Below, one piece after another: positions 1 through 6,558 of a DNA stretch of 9,241 nt. How positions within the stretch are numbered: the first letter of the stretch is position 1; each line of letters opens with the position of its first letter. A program made the position numbers and the translations under genes. The stretch is taken from the NCBI GenBank assembly GCA_030151165.1, contig JASLEM010000492.1, positions 1-9,241 on the forward strand. Reading direction: 5' to 3'. This DNA comes from Burkholderiaceae bacterium. GTDB taxonomy: Bacteria > Pseudomonadota > Gammaproteobacteria > Burkholderiales > Burkholderiaceae. The notes beneath the pieces were generated by a model that was not told where the DNA came from, searched no databases, and saw only the letters and a program-made list of their open reading frames with translations.

Positions 1-311
1 GCCTGGTGCTGACCGCGACCGACGGCCAGGCCGGCGTCGACATGGCGCGCAGCCATCGCCCGGACGTGATCCTGATGGACAACAACATGCCGGTGATGAG
101 CGGCCGCGAGGCGATGCGCGTGCTGCGCGCCGACCCGCTCACCGCCGGCATCCCCGTCATCGCCGTCAGCGCCGCGGCGATGCCCAACGCGGTGTCGTCG
201 GGCCTCGAGCTGGGCTACTTCCGCTACCTCGTGAAGCCGTACGACCTCGTCGACCTGACGGACGCCGTGGACGCCGCGATCGACGCCGGCAAGGGCACGC
301 CCGCCGCTTGA
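1..311 (+). CDS. Response-regulator receiver (REC) domain, 3' part of a gene cut by the window edge
   Basis: This is the C-terminal portion of a CheY-like receiver domain; the frame is open to base 1, so the true start is outside the window and the GTG at 6 is internal. The phospho-acceptor Asp is the GAC at 78-80, in the context VILMDNNMP. The switch Ser/Thr region follows as VIAVSAAA, and the conserved Lys (AAG 234-236) lies in YLVKPYD. The N-terminal acidic pair is not in view. The ending, with GYFRYLVKPYDLVDL and then a short Ala/Gly tail, resembles the last REC domain of hybrid sensor kinases from Burkholderiales, from family knowledge. A stand-alone single-domain regulator is the alternative. 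No output domain follows. The gene ends 9 bases short of the convergent DUF429 gene's proposed stop. Confidence 0.9.
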   Translation, partial: LVLTATDGQAGVDMARSHRPDVILMDNNMPVMSGREAMRVLRADPLTAGIPVIAVSAAAMPNAVSSGLELGYFRYLVKPYDLVDLTDAVDAAIDAGKGTPAA

Positions 312-323
312 GCCGCGCGGTCA
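309..323. other. Short palindrome between convergent stop codons
   Basis: The receiver gene's TGA (309-311) and the proposed DUF429 TGA (TCA 321-323 on +) flank CCGCGCGG at 313-320, a perfect palindrome, with one extra G at 312. There is no T-run on either side, so this is not a classic intrinsic terminator. The TGA/TCA arms are a trivial result of two convergent TGA stops; only the 8-base core is informative. Confidence 0.3.
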
Positions 324-1314
324 GCGCACGACCGGCTTGGGCCGGGGCTTCGGTGCCGGGGCGGTCTTCGTCGCCGCCTTCGCGCTGCCCGCGGCCTTCT
401 TCCTCGCGGCCGTCGGCACGGGGGGGCGCCTCCGACGCCGCGCCGTCGCCGCCGACGATCCAGCCTTCCAGCGCGTCGACCGCCGCCGGCATGCCGTGCG
501 CCGGTTGCGTGCTCGCCCAGGCCGCGAGCAGCAGGCAGAGCGCGGCGTCGAGGCGGTCGCCCTGCGCGTCGGCGACGAGCTCGTCGCGCTGCGCGTGCGT
601 CAGCTTCAGGCGCAGCCCGCGCCAGCGGCCCTGCTCCAGCGCGTCCACGAGATCCTTGCGCGCGATGAGGCGCTCGGTCGACTGCTGCGCCTTGGTGTCG
701 CTCTTGTACGAGCGGCGGCCGATCAGCGCGCGCGCCACCATGCCGGGGTAGCCCTCGAGCGCCACGCGCGCGGGGTCGCCGGCCAGCAGCCCGGGGATGT
801 CGACGCCGGCCGCGCGCAGCGCCGGCACGCCGGCGTGCAGCATGAAGGCGACCGGCGGGTTGACCCACTTCATCGACGGGCTGCTGCCGGCCGGGCCGTC
901 GCAGGCCCGGTGCGCGAACTTCGCGCCGACCGGGCGCGCGTCGCAGAACGCCGCGAAGGTGGCGGCGATCGCGGCGCGGTCGAGGCTCGCGTAGTGCGTC
1001 ATGCAGGCCGCCCAGCCGGTCGGCCACGCTAGCGTCTCGACGAGCTCGCGCGGCAGGCCGAACGGCATGTCGAACGCCGCCAGCCACGGGCCGGGCCGGC
1101 GCAGCGAGCGCTCGAAGTCGGCGAGGCTGGCGTCTTCCTCGAAGCGTTCCAGCCGCACCAGCCCGGGCCGCTGCAGGCTGCCCCAGGCCCAGACGATGGG
1201 CTTGCCGCGACGGGGCGCGCTCGAGAAGTCGACCCCCGCGAGCTGCAGCGCGGCCGCGGCAATGGAAGGCGGGGCATCGACGTTCGGGATCTCGGGAGCG
1301 CTCATGGCGGGCAT
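321..1314 (-). CDS. DUF429 family protein (predicted RNase H-fold nuclease) with a frame break near the 3' end
   Basis: The family is annotated as a predicted RNase H-fold nuclease; no substrate is established. Residues numbered from 1314: LAGVDFSSAP (first acidic residue Asp29), then AAFDMPFGLP, EGYPG, and near the end DRLDAALCLLLAAW followed by EGWIVGG. These acidic positions fit the RNase H-like core. ATG at 1314 or 1305 are both possible; neither has a clear Shine-Dalgarno sequence. The main frame, if followed, ends at 166 and overlaps the receiver gene by about 146 bases in arginine-rich nonsense. Skipping one base in the run of seven C at 426-420 instead gives a tail beginning VPTAARKKAAGSAKAA, rich in Lys, Ala and Pro, with almost all codons ending in G or C, stopping at TGA 323-321. 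I take that as the real 3' end, about 331 residues in all. The gene is broken, misread at one base, or frameshifted. The family call is firm; the state of the 3' end is not. Confidence 0.82.
420..426 (-). other. Seven-C homopolymer marking a +1 frame break in the DUF429 gene
   Basis: On the minus strand the gene reads SEA, then two CCC codons (426-421). At base 420 the frame must slip forward by one to enter the Lys/Ala/Pro-rich tail that starts with GTG at 419-417 and stops at 321. Removing one C from the run joins the two frames exactly. Homopolymers are common places for both sequencing errors and true slippage mutations, and the sequence alone cannot separate these. Confidence 0.7.
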
Positions 1315-1427
1315 TTTTGCGCACAAGTCGCGGGGCGGCGGCGCGGCGCGCAAAACCACACCGGCGCGCATTGATGTAGTCTCGGCAGGCTCGCCTTCCG
1401 CGTCTTTCCAGGATCCTCCGCCCGCCC

Positions 1428-3587
1428 ATGGTCGCGCCCTCGTCGTCCACCCCGAACCTGGTCCGCACGGCTGCCGCGCCGCAGGGCAAGGACGCGGCGG
1501 GGCAGCCGGGCGCGGCGACGTCCGGCGAGCCGCGGCCCGCGAGCCTGCGCCGCCGCCATCGCACGACCGCGCGCGATTTCGTCGACGACGACCACCACGA
1601 CCACGGCGCGCCGCTGCTCGAGGCGCTGATGGCTGCGCCGCCGCGCCCGTCGCGGCTCGGCCTGCCGTCCGGCGCGTGGCGCGTGTTCGAGGTCGCGGCC
1701 GTCCTCGTGCTCGTCGCCATCGCCTGCGCGATCGGCGGCGCGCACCTCGGCGCGTCGACGAGCTGGGTGCGCTTCTTCGACAACATGCACTGGACGTGCG
1801 CCGACATCGGCGCCTCCTGGCTGTGCTGGATCGGCGTGCGTGACGCGCGCCAGCGCGGCCTGCGCGCCGAGTACGTGGCGCGGCGCTGGTTCGCGTTCGC
1901 GTTCACCTCGTACGCGATCGGCCAGCTGCTGTGGAACCTGCAGGTGTTCCTGTCGTGGCAGCCGTTCCCCGCGCCGTCCGACCCGTTCTACATGATGATG
2001 GCGCCCGGTTGCGCGATCGGCATGATGAGCGTGCTGCGCGGCCGCGTGAGCGAGTCGCAGCGCTTCGCCGCGGTGCTCGACACCCTTTCGCTCGCGATCG
2101 CCGTCGTCGCGCTCGCGCTCGTCGTCTACCTGCCCGAGCGCGGCACCACCACCGCCATCGGGCTCGGCGTGATGATCGCGTACCCGACGATGCTGCTGTC
2201 GGCGTGCTGCGTCGGCCTGATGATGTGCGCGCTGCTGCGCGTGAGTCGCGGCTGGACGGTGTGGACGCTCATCGCGATGCTGGGCGTGCACGGCGGTCTG
2301 TGGATGGAGTGGAACGCGCTGATCCTGAAGGGGACGCTGGCCGACGGCGGGCTCGTCAACTGCACGTTCTCGGTCTTCACGCTCGCGGCCGGGCTCGCGG
2401 TGTCGTGCTGGCGCGCGGACTCCACCGAGAGCGCGCGCATCGATCGCCTCTACGAAGGCGCGCTGCGCATCCTGCCGCTGGTCGTCGTCGTGAGCGTGAC
2501 CTTCGCCGTGACGCTGCAGGAGTCGATCGCGCACCTGTCGCCGTCCGCGCGCCTGACCTGCGACGCCGCGGCCGTGCTCGTCATCGTGCTGGCCGCGATC
2601 CGCCAGACGCTGCTGCTGCGCGACCGCGACCAGCTCGTCGAGGCGCAGCACCTGCTGCGCGACCGCGAGGACGAGCTCAGCGAGCTGAACCAGCACCTCG
2701 AGCAGCGCGTGTCCGAGCGCACGCGCGAGGCCGAGCAGCGCAACGCGGAGCTGTCGACCGCGATGCACCAGCTGTCGATGGCGCAGCACGAACTCGTGCG
2801 CGCCGAGAAGCTCGCCGGGCTCGGCTCGCTCGTGACCGGCGTGGCCGAGGAACTCGGCGCCGCGCTCGCCAACGCGAACATGGTCGTGGCGACGCTGCAG
2901 GGCCAGGTCGACGCGCTCGGTCGCGTGCAGGCCGGGCCGGCCGTCGACGACGCCGCGCGCACGCCGGCCGACGACCGCCGCCGCAGCCAGGTCGCCGGCT
3001 ACGTCGGCGCGCTCGACGAGAGCCACCGCCAGCTCGCGCAATCGCTCGACCAGGCGCAGCGCGTGATCGCCGGCTTCCAGCAGCTCGCCGTCGACCAGAC
3101 CAGCGACCAGCGCCGCACGTTCGACGTGCTCGCCACCGTGCGCGAGGTCGTCGAGCTGACGCGGCTCGGCCACCGGCGCGACCCGGTCGAGATCATCGTC
3201 ACCGGCGAGCCCGAGCTGATCCTGGACAGCTACCCCGGCCCCGTCGGCCAGGTGCTGAGCCAGCTGATCGACAACGCCGTCACGCACGGTTTCGCCGGCA
3301 ACCGCGAGGGCTCGATCGACGTGCGCGTCTGGCCGTCGGGGCGCGAGTCGGTGCGCATCACGGTGCACGACAACGGCGTCGGCATCCCCGCCGCCGACCT
3401 GCCGCAGGTCTTCGCGCCCTTCTTCACCACGCGCCTCGCGCAAGGCGGCAGCGGCCTCGGCCTGACGATCTGCCGCAACATGGTCCACGGCATCCTCGGC
3501 GGCCGCATCGAGCTCGTCTCGCCGCCGGAGGCCGGGACGACGGTGACGATCACGCTGCCGCGCAAGGCGCCGCAGGCGACGGGTTGA
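1428..3587 (+). CDS. Polytopic membrane sensor histidine kinase with degenerate H-box
   Basis: A 719-residue inner-membrane sensor kinase. Residues 1-85 are a low-complexity N-terminus with an Asp/His patch at 53-59. Roughly residues 86-391 hold about eight to ten hydrophobic segments, including a PFPAPSDPFYMMMAPG stretch typical of a multi-TM sensor region also seen in some GGDEF proteins. Residues about 392-465 form a charged coiled-coil signalling helix. The dimerisation helix follows (EKLAGLGSLVTGVAEEL), but Glu474 (GAG 2847-2849) sits where the phospho-accepting His is expected, and the usual N-T/S-P after it is GAA. The ATPase domain is intact: N-box with Asn616, HDNGVGI 647-653, FAPFFTT 662-668, GGSGLGL 673-679. 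ATG 1428 is chosen because the codons before the next candidate, ATG 1629, already show strong GC3; 1629 has a nearer GAGG (1620-1623). No partner regulator follows, and the ligand is unknown. Confidence 0.9.
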   Translation: MVAPSSSTPNLVRTAAAPQGKDAAGQPGAATSGEPRPASLRRRHRTTARDFVDDDHHDHGAPLLEALMAAPPRPSRLGLPSGAWRVFEVAAVLVLVAIACAIGGAHLGASTSWVRFFDNMHWTCADIGASWLCWIGVRDARQRGLRAEYVARRWFAFAFTSYAIGQLLWNLQVFLSWQPFPAPSDPFYMMMAPGCAIGMMSVLRGRVSESQRFAAVLDTLSLAIAVVALALVVYLPERGTTTAIGLGVMIAYPTMLLSACCVGLMMCALLRVSRGWTVWTLIAMLGVHGGLWMEWNALILKGTLADGGLVNCTFSVFTLAAGLAVSCWRADSTESARIDRLYEGALRILPLVVVVSVTFAVTLQESIAHLSPSARLTCDAAAVLVIVLAAIRQTLLLRDRDQLVEAQHLLRDREDELSELNQHLEQRVSERTREAEQRNAELSTAMHQLSMAQHELVRAEKLAGLGSLVTGVAEELGAALANANMVVATLQGQVDALGRVQAGPAVDDAARTPADDRRRSQVAGYVGALDESHRQLAQSLDQAQRVIAGFQQLAVDQTSDQRRTFDVLATVREVVELTRLGHRRDPVEIIVTGEPELILDSYPGPVGQVLSQLIDNAVTHGFAGNREGSIDVRVWPSGRESVRITVHDNGVGIPAADLPQVFAPFFTTRLAQGGSGLGLTICRNMVHGILGGRIELVSPPEAGTTVTITLPRKAPQATG

Positions 3588-3611
3588 GCGTTCGCGGCGA
3601 CGCGGCGCTCA
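3585..3611. terminator. Hairpin spanning both convergent stop codons (kinase / EamA)
   Basis: Arms TGAGCG (3585-3590) and CGCTCA (3606-3611) pair perfectly. Inside them CGCG (3593-3596) pairs with CGCG (3601-3604) around a GCGA loop, which is a GNRA-type tetraloop on the plus-strand RNA. The first three bases of each arm are the two stop codons, so that part is expected from convergent TGA genes; the GCG/CGC and the inner stem are not. There is no T-run, so it may be a weak bidirectional terminator or a 3'-end stabilising stem. Confidence 0.4.
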
Positions 3612-4487
3612 GAACGCCAGCAGCGCGACGCCCGCGCCCATCAACAACGCCCCCGCCACGCGCTGCCCGCGGTCGCCCTCGCCGAGGAACTTGCCGCCGA
3701 GGAAGGCCGCGAAGAGCATCGAGATCTCGCGCGCCGGCGCGACGTGCGACAGCGGCGCCAGCTTCACGGCGTAGAGCACCAGGATGTACGCGAGCGGGCT
3801 CACCGCGCCGACGATCACGGCGTGCCAGCGATAGCGGCGCCACGCGTCGACGAAGGTCTCGCGCTGGCGGAACGCCTGCGGCAGCATGAAGGGCAGGCGC
3901 ACGAGGTTGCCGAAGTAGTCGACGACGATCGGGCCGATCAGCAGGCGCTTGACCGCGTAGCCGTCCATCACGCTGTAGGCCGCGATGAGCACGCCGGTGG
4001 CCGCGCCCCACGCGAGGCCGGCGTGGACGCGCGCGCGGCGGCCGGGGTCGTGCGCCGCGCGCAGCAACGCCGGGCCGCCCGCGATGATGAAGACGCCGCC
4101 GCACACGCACAGCACGCCGACCGCGCCATGCCAGCCGAGCGATTCGCCCAGCACGGCCACCGCGCCGAGCGAGCTGATCAGCGGGCCGGTGCCGCGCGCG
4201 ACCGGATAGACCACCGTCAGGTCGGCGACACGGTAGCCCTTGAGCAGCACGTTGAAGTACAGCAGGTGCGTGAGGCCGCTGGCGACGACGAAGCTCCATT
4301 CCACCGCGCTCCAGTGCGGCACCGCCTGCCAGCCGAGCCACAGCCCGAGCGGCGCCCAGAGCACGGCCAGCGCGAGGCCGGCCAGCAGCACGAAGTGCTT
4401 GTTGCCCTCGGTCTTCTTGGCGACGATGTTCCAGAACGCGTGCAGCAGGGCGGCGACGATGACCATCGCCAGGGCGGATAACGGCAT
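3609..4487 (-). CDS. EamA/DMT-superfamily inner-membrane transporter
   Basis: A 292-residue protein, the usual length for the drug/metabolite transporter superfamily, with about ten hydrophobic segments arranged as two five-helix repeats. The first half has HAFWNIVAKK near residue 16 and YPVARGTGPLISSLGAVAV near residue 94. The second half has the matching PAREISMLFAAFLGGKFLGE from residue 251, followed by a last helix ending in LLAF. These paired Pro-x-R motifs at the start of helices 4 and 9 are typical of EamA domains. The substrate cannot be read from sequence; exporters of amino acids or metabolites and importers both occur in the family. The start at 4487 has no visible Shine-Dalgarno; the next Met (residue 8) would cut into the first helix. 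The gene stands alone on its strand: the kinase converges on it with a 21-base gap, and the lipoprotein gene behind it ends 109 bases upstream. Confidence 0.9.
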   Translation of the reverse strand: MPLSALAMVIVAALLHAFWNIVAKKTEGNKHFVLLAGLALAVLWAPLGLWLGWQAVPHWSAVEWSFVVASGLTHLLYFNVLLKGYRVADLTVVYPVARGTGPLISSLGAVAVLGESLGWHGAVGVLCVCGGVFIIAGGPALLRAAHDPGRRARVHAGLAWGAATGVLIAAYSVMDGYAVKRLLIGPIVVDYFGNLVRLPFMLPQAFRQRETFVDAWRRYRWHAVIVGAVSPLAYILVLYAVKLAPLSHVAPAREISMLFAAFLGGKFLGEGDRGQRVAGALLMGAGVALLAF

Positions 4488-4494
4488 GCGCGCG

Positions 4495-4500
4495 ATTCTA
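4495..4500 (-). promoter_or_regulatory. Possible -10 box of the EamA gene, close enough for a leaderless mRNA
   Basis: Read on the minus strand, TAGAAT lies only 7 bases before the ATG at 4487, in a region otherwise almost free of A and T. If it is a sigma-70 -10 box, transcription would begin at or next to the start codon, which fits the lack of a Shine-Dalgarno sequence. I see no matching -35 box 16-18 bases upstream (CGGCCG there), so support is weak. Confidence 0.25.
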
Positions 4501-4507
4501 GGAGGCC

Positions 4508-4535
4508 GCCTCGCGAGCGGCCGCGCGCCTCGCGA
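4508..4535. repeat. Short direct repeat GCCTCGCGA in the EamA / lipoprotein gap
   Basis: GCCTCGCGA occurs at 4508-4516 and again at 4527-4535. The 109-base gap (4488-4596) lies upstream of the EamA gene and downstream of the lipoprotein stop. It is dense in CpG and short GC-only inverted matches, with no T-run to mark a terminator. The repeat may be chance in such biased DNA. Confidence 0.3.
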
Positions 4536-4596
4536 AGGCGACGCGTGCGGGACGCGCGCTCACGCGCCCCGCCCCCGGCGCCCCGCGCCGTTTACG

Positions 4597-6318
4597 TCAG
4601 AACTGGATGCCCGCCGCGAGGCTGTCGGCCGCGGACTTGTTCAGACGGATCTGGTAGGTCGGATAGACGGGCTTGGCCGTGGCCGGATCGACGTAGGACA
4701 GCGAGCCGATGACCGTCTTGTCCTTCGTCAGCGCACCCGTGTAGAACGCGTTGCCAAGCTGGAAATAGATCCGGTACTGGGTGGTCGACGTGCCGACGGC
4801 GGCCTCGGGGCGCGCCGCGGTGGCGACCCAGACCTGGATGCCTTCGGCCGTGACGATGGCGCCGTCGGCCAGCTTGTAGGTGACGCCGTCGGAGTCCGAG
4901 TGGAAGCCGGCGGTGAGCATCGCCGTCAGGCTCGTGGCGCTCGTGGTGCAGGCCGACGGCACGGCGCCCGTCGTCGGGAGCCCGCAGTCGAACACCGAAT
5001 ACCGGTCGCCGTTCTGGCTCGCCGTGTAGTACAGGAAGCCTGCGCCGGTACCCCACTGGGTCGTGGTGTCGAGGATGTCACTGTTCGAGAAGATCGCGCT
5101 GTATTCGTTCGTCAGCAGCGTCGAGGCGGTGTGCAGCGAGCCGGAGAGCGAGCCGAGGTGGTAGCCGCTGCGCAGCTGCGAGTAGGCGACGGTGGTGTTG
5201 TCGCTGGCCAGGTCGTCGACCTGGACGCTGCTGCCCGAGTAGCTGACGTGGAACGAGTTGTGGTCGCCGGGCACGAAGAGGATGGCGCCGGCCTTCAGGA
5301 CGCGCACCGGGCTGCCCGGGATGGCGATGAGCTTCGACGTCATCGACGTCGTGGACGATTGCGTGACGAACTGCGGCCCGTTCGTCAGCGGCGACTGCGG
5401 CAGCACCGCGAAGTCGTTCTCGAGGTAGTTCACGCCGGACACCTGGGCATGACCCGCGGCGGCGAGACGCCATTCGGTCTCGAAGATGCCGCCCGTGCCG
5501 AGCTCGAAGCTCTCGACGAGCGACTGGTCCGTGCTCAGCGCGAGGTGCAGCGCCGCGCTGGCGCTGGTGGCGGTGCCCAGCGAGTTGGTGACGACGACGC
5601 TGTAGACGCTGCCTTCGTCCTGGTACGTGACGGCCGGCGTCGTGTAGGTGGCCGACGTGGCCCCACTGATCGCGACCCCGCCCTTCTTCCACTGGTACGT
5701 CAGGTTGGAACCCGCGGCAGTCACGCTGAAGGTGGCCTGCGCACCGGTGATCGGGTGCGCGTCGGTCGGCTGCGCGGTGATCGACGGGCTGGACGCGGGC
5801 GTCGGCGAGGGAGCCGGCGGCGTCGGGGCCGGCGGCGCGGGGGTGACCGGCGGGGGCGCGGGCGGCGTCGGCGACGCGCTCGAGGCGACGCTCAGCGTCG
5901 CCGCGCTGCTCGTCAGGACACCTGCGCTGTTGAAGACCGAGACGGTGAAGACGGCGCCGTCGTCCCGCGCGGTGACGGCGGGCGTCGTGTACGAATCGGA
6001 CGTGGCGCCGGCGATCAGGACGTTGTCCTTGTACCACTGGTACGCGAGCGAGCTGCCGCTCGCCACGACGGTGAACGTGGCCGTGGCGCCGAGCGCCGCG
6101 GACGCCGCCGCGGGCTGGGTCGTGATGCTCGGGGCGGTCGTCGTCACCGGGGCCGGCGCGGGTGGCGGGGTCGGCGTCGTGCCGGTCGCGGTACCCGAAC
6201 CCGTACCGGTACTCGTGCCGGTGCTGGCACTCTTGCTCATGTCCGGGTTGCCGGCGCTGCACCCGGCGAAGAGAACCTGGATGGCGGCCAATGCGGCTGC
6301 CTTCTGAAACGACGTCAT
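4597..6318 (-). CDS. Secreted lipoprotein with two Ig-like domains and an unrecognised C-terminal domain
   Basis: Starting at ATG 6318 the protein has 573 residues. A short signal peptide ends in LFAGC, with Cys20 as the lipidation site and Ser at +2, which predicts outer-membrane sorting by the usual rule. Next come a Ser/Thr/Gly-rich linker (33-48) and Ig-like domain 1 (about 62-145, with YQWYKD and SYTTPAVT). A Pro-rich linker (147-178) leads to Ig-like domain 2 (about 178-260, with YQWKKG and TYTTPAVT). The rest (263-573) I do not recognise; it is rich in Ser, Thr and aromatic residues and holds only two Cys, close together (FDCGLP, SACTTS), which could form a disulfide. A longer form from 6357 adds 13 residues before the signal peptide and lacks a ribosome site, so it is not preferred. 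Similar Ig-like modules occur in bacterial surface and sugar-binding proteins, but nothing here fixes a function. It is likely monocistronic. Confidence 0.85.
   Translation of the reverse strand: MTSFQKAAALAAIQVLFAGCSAGNPDMSKSASTGTSTGTGSGTATGTTPTPPPAPAPVTTTAPSITTQPAAASAALGATATFTVVASGSSLAYQWYKDNVLIAGATSDSYTTPAVTARDDGAVFTVSVFNSAGVLTSSAATLSVASSASPTPPAPPPVTPAPPAPTPPAPSPTPASSPSITAQPTDAHPITGAQATFSVTAAGSNLTYQWKKGGVAISGATSATYTTPAVTYQDEGSVYSVVVTNSLGTATSASAALHLALSTDQSLVESFELGTGGIFETEWRLAAAGHAQVSGVNYLENDFAVLPQSPLTNGPQFVTQSSTTSMTSKLIAIPGSPVRVLKAGAILFVPGDHNSFHVSYSGSSVQVDDLASDNTTVAYSQLRSGYHLGSLSGSLHTASTLLTNEYSAIFSNSDILDTTTQWGTGAGFLYYTASQNGDRYSVFDCGLPTTGAVPSACTTSATSLTAMLTAGFHSDSDGVTYKLADGAIVTAEGIQVWVATAARPEAAVGTSTTQYRIYFQLGNAFYTGALTKDKTVIGSLSYVDPATAKPVYPTYQIRLNKSAADSLAAGIQF
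5536..6135 (-). repeat. Tandem Ig-like domain repeat within the lipoprotein gene
   Basis: Two segments, 6135-5884 and 5787-5536, encode related domains of about 84 residues. Both carry SIT-x-QP near the start, then TF-x-V, YQW, GATS-x-x-YTTPAVT, D(D/E)G and a closing run of alternating Ala/Ser and hydrophobic residues. They are separated by a Pro-rich linker of about 32 residues. The duplication is visible in the protein and partly in the DNA. Confidence 0.8.
6175..6222 (-). repeat. Low-complexity Ser/Thr/Gly linker coding tract
   Basis: This stretch encodes lipoprotein residues 33-48, an alternation of Thr, Gly, Ser and Ala, using repeated units close to GGTACC/CGGTAC. Such simple tracts behind a lipid anchor act as flexible tethers and can change length by slippage. 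Confidence 0.6.
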
Positions 6319-6330
6319 GGCCAAAGCGAA

Positions 6331-6337
6331 CTCCCTC
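6331..6337 (-). promoter_or_regulatory. Ribosome binding site that places the lipoprotein start at 6318
   Basis: Read on the minus strand, GAGGGAG ends 12 bases before the ATG at 6318. The spacing is longer than usual, but it is the only purine-rich match near any candidate start, and it lies inside the longer form that begins at 6357. The signal peptide also begins cleanly at 6318. Confidence 0.5.
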
Positions 6338-6401
6338 GATGTTTGGATCCGTCGCATGCCGTCGGCTCGAAGGTGGCCGGTAGCGAGTCGGATCGAGCGG
6401 A

Positions 6402-6422
6402 ATTATCGCGGGGCGTGCCCCG
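6402..6422 (-). promoter_or_regulatory. Possible promoter of the lipoprotein gene with an overlapping palindrome
   Basis: On the minus strand GATAAT (6407-6402) is a good -10 match about 84 bases before the lipoprotein start. Directly upstream of it, inside what would be the -35/-10 spacer, is the palindrome CGGGGC-GT-GCCCCG (6409-6422). The -35 position (around 6425-6430, GGAAGG) matches poorly. A regulator binding in the spacer is possible, but this is inference from position alone. Confidence 0.3.
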
Positions 6423-6432
6423 TGCCTTCCTC

Positions 6433-6452
6433 GTCGGCGACAGCTTGCCGAC
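6433..6452. repeat. Inverted repeat GTCGGC / GCCGAC
   Basis: Six-base arms at 6433-6438 and 6447-6452 with an 8-base loop. It lies upstream of the possible lipoprotein promoter and downstream of the TetR gene. It could be an operator or an RNA stem, or chance in GC-rich DNA. Confidence 0.25.
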
Positions 6453-6482
6453 AGCTCCGCAACGAACTAGTTCACGGTCGCC

Positions 6483-6498
6483 GCGGGAGCATTCCCGC
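6483..6498. repeat. Inverted repeat GCGGGA / TCCCGC after the TetR gene
   Basis: Perfect six-base arms around GCAT, starting 60 bases past the TetR stop on the minus strand. It could form a stem at the end of the TetR transcript, but no T-run follows on that strand, so a Rho-independent terminator is not supported. Confidence 0.3.
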
Positions 6499-6558
6499 AC
6501 GCTGCACGGAACGCACGTTCAGACCGCTGGCCTCGATCGTCCCGCGCGACGTGCCGCC

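Noticed and set aside
166..320. C-terminal extension of DUF429 in the unbroken frame
   Set aside because: Overlaps the receiver gene and becomes Arg/Ser-rich nonsense; the shifted frame gives a better tail and a stop at a sensible place.
1371..1399. TTGATG as a -35 box for the kinase gene
   Set aside because: The bases 17 downstream (CCTTCC area) do not resemble a -10 box.
224..1906. Minus-strand open frame of 560 codons covering the DUF429 gene and the kinase start
   Set aside because: Its sequence is the DUF429 gene read in a shifted frame; low-complexity Arg/Ala with no motif.
1302..3488. Long minus-strand open frame of 728 codons under the kinase gene
   Set aside because: Composition is His/Arg/Ala-rich with no domain; it mirrors the strong GC3 of the kinase on the other strand, which removes stops from the antisense frame.
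1931..3889. Plus-strand open frame of 652 codons overlapping the kinase and EamA genes
   Set aside because: Arg/Ala-rich out-of-frame reading of the kinase; crosses two real convergent genes and shows no family motif.
4500..4596. Intrinsic terminator after the lipoprotein gene
   Set aside because: Many short GC-only inverted matches, but none stands out and there is no T-run on the minus strand.
5078..6262. Minus-strand open frame of 394 codons within the lipoprotein gene, and a similar one at 4592-5056
   Set aside because: Shifted readings of the lipoprotein gene, rich in Arg, His and Gly, without a signal peptide or domain.
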